Source: DASVTR01 sp036382855 (GTDB lineage: Bacteria > Acidobacteriota > Blastocatellia > Pyrinomonadales > Pyrinomonadaceae). From it: DNA of 64,000 bases. The notes under the pieces were generated by a model. That model saw only the letters and a program-made list of their open reading frames with translations, was not told where the DNA came from and made no database searches. The stretch is taken from the NCBI GenBank assembly GCA_036382855.1, contig DASVPO010000031.1:45414-109413 (forward strand), in the 5' to 3' direction. Position numbers and translations under genes: made by a program. Below, piece after piece: positions 62,873 to 64,000 of this stretch. How positions within the stretch are numbered: the stretch's first letter is position 1; every line of letters begins with the position of its first letter.

Positions 62873-64000
62873 TCAGTAAAGATTAAAGTTATACTCTATC
62901 TGAATGTACTGCGACACCGCCCGCCCATCCTTCATCGCCGGCTGAAACCGTATCTGCCTCGCCGCCGCTATCGCCCTCTCCGTCAATCCATACGGCAACC
63001 CACTCACCGCTCTGATGCCTGTCACTTGCCCGCTGCTTGAAAACACCGCTCGCAGCACGACCGTGCCACTCACTTGATTCTTCCGCGCCTCTTCCGTGTA
63101 CTGCGGCTCTGGCCTCGACAGGATTCTCGCCTTCTGCGTTACCTCTCTTGGAGAGAATGTGCGGTTGTAATCTATGGGTGCTTCTCCGTTAAAGCCTGTC
63201 CCTCCACCCTGTCCCCCTCCGCCCAGATTCTTATCTCCGTTGCCCATGTTCCCGCCTCTGCCCGGCCCGAAGCCTCCGCCCTGCCCTTCTCCTGTGCCTG
63301 AGCCTTCACCACTGCCCATCCCACCGCCTTTCCCTGGCCCTGAGGATGTCTCCGTGCTCTTCGAACGTGGGTCTCCGTACTGTCCATAAGGCAGATTCTT
63401 GTACAACGCCGGGTCAATATCCGAGCCTCCGACGGGCAAAGAGGGCGGCGTCATCGGCGGCAACTTCGGAATGGCTGCCGGTATCGGGCTGGGGGGAGGT
63501 ATCTTTCCCTGCTGCGCGGGCAAGGCTTCCTGACGGCCGCCGCCACCTCCGCCTCCGGCCCGCTCAAACTTCTGCTTACTGCCTTCGCCCTTGCCCTTGT
63601 TCATGCCGACACGCCCTTCTTCGCCAGTGCCGATGCCCTTGTCGGGCTTCGTCTCTGGGTCGGCGTCTGGAATCTCGGTGTTAATCATCTGCGTGAGTTC
63701 CAGTTGTTCGCGCTGTTTTTCGGCTAGTTCAGCCGAATGCACTCGCCAGCGGTCGAGGCCGACGAGAGCGAGGATGGCGGTGGTGACAGCTAAGAGAGCG
63801 AAGATGGAAGCGAAAGCGACACTGGGAGTGGAGAAGAAGCGCCAGGCTGAGCGGCCGTAGCCGGAGACTAATCTGGAGGAGAAGCCTCTGGGGTCGCGTT
63901 TAAACTCGGGCCAGGTGAGTTGAGACTGGTGTTTGACGGCTGAAAGTTCACTCATCAGGCGGCGTGTGATGCCGGCATCCTCGATGATGGTTAGGTGATA
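62873..64000 (-). CDS. TonB-family protein, possibly continuing beyond the window
   Basis: The C-terminal 90 residues are a TonB C-terminal domain: RPEPQYTEEARKNQVSGTVV and IRFQPAMKDGRAVSQYIQIE. An N-terminal membrane span (VAFASIFALLAVTTAILALV, about residues 41-62 from the ATG) and a long Gly/Pro-rich linker separate the two, the usual TonB layout for reaching across the periplasm and passing proton-motive energy to outer-membrane receptors. The reading frame is open to the edge, and the ATG at 63955 has no ribosome site before it, so the true start may lie beyond 64000. At least 360 residues are present from that ATG. No ExbB or ExbD gene is visible. Confidence 0.88.
   Translation of the reverse strand, partial: YHLTIIEDAGITRRLMSELSAVKHQSQLTWPEFKRDPRGFSSRLVSGYGRSAWRFFSTPSVAFASIFALLAVTTAILALVGLDRWRVHSAELAEKQREQLELTQMINTEIPDADPETKPDKGIGTGEEGRVGMNKGKGEGSKQKFERAGGGGGGGRQEALPAQQGKIPPPSPIPAAIPKLPPMTPPSLPVGGSDIDPALYKNLPYGQYGDPRSKSTETSSGPGKGGGMGSGEGSGTGEGQGGGFGPGRGGNMGNGDKNLGGGGQGGGTGFNGEAPIDYNRTFSPREVTQKARILSRPEPQYTEEARKNQVSGTVVLRAVFSSSGQVTGIRAVSGLPYGLTERAIAAARQIRFQPAMKDGRAVSQYIQIEYNFNLY

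Overview
This 64 kb window is a gene-dense, roughly 55-60% GC bacterial chromosome segment with no rRNA, tRNA, CRISPR array, transposase or integrase that I can see. The gene families suggest an Acidobacteriota genome, probably of the Blastocatellia type. The pointers are a CadC-like winged-helix/TPR regulator, a cytochrome protein with a DUF4214-like tail, VIT/VWA and TonB-family envelope proteins, a VCBS/FG-GAP giant secreted protein, and many TTG starts. This placement is an inference from family content, not a phylogenetic result.

Layout. (1) 1-3150 (-): the 5' 1050 codons of a very large protein of unknown function that runs off the left edge. (2) 3870-4571: a small secreted protein. (3) 4860-10933 (+): a tight lysine/diaminopimelate operon lysC-dapE-dapB-dapA-dapD-aminotransferase, with asd convergent at 10953-12086. 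It covers every step from aspartate to LL-diaminopimelate by the succinylase route. (4) 12215-15537: a divergent pair of a DUF3006-like protein and a secreted ComEC-type metallo-beta-lactamase with a lamin-tail domain, a 57-residue hydrophilic protein, and a secreted UlaG-like hydrolase. (5) 15589-23602: an OPT transporter, a winged-helix/TPR regulator and a propeller/dihaem/DUF4214 protein. (6) 23972-35691: a CitE-like enzyme and an acetyltransferase, then a minus-strand purine catabolic block (azgA-type permease, secreted protein, three-subunit xanthine dehydrogenase, allantoinase, allantoicase, OHCU decarboxylase, HIU hydrolase, membrane urate hydroxylase). (7) 35931-39090 (-): glycerol kinase and glycerol-3-phosphate dehydrogenase. 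(8) 39297-44267: TPR lipoprotein, EEP-fold enzyme, VanX-like dipeptidase, a Gly/Pro repeat peptide, a TipA-type MerR regulator with a recognisable 19-bp-spacer promoter, and a secreted protein. (9) 44712-49784: a 1690-residue secreted repeat protein. (10) 49938-54952 (-): a small membrane protein and a Tat-exported PaoABC-like molybdenum hydroxylase operon with a tiny Cys/His protein at its end. (11) 55238-64000: two unknown proteins, a secreted M24 peptidase, an MFS transporter, a VIT/VWA lipoprotein and a TonB-family protein that may start beyond the right edge.

How genes work together. The purine block would import purine bases and take hypoxanthine/xanthine through urate, 5-hydroxyisourate, OHCU and allantoin to allantoate and then ureidoglycolate plus urea. 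The neighbouring CitE-like enzyme is a candidate for using a downstream 2-oxo acid such as glyoxylate. The lysine block feeds lysine and peptidoglycan synthesis. glpK and glpD form a glycerol utilisation pair.

The most unusual non-coding features are intergenic hairpins built from 7-bp tandem units (two sequence families), a perfect 60-bp palindrome with no spacer at 55166-55225, and two structured leaders, ahead of lysC and ahead of the 1690-residue protein.
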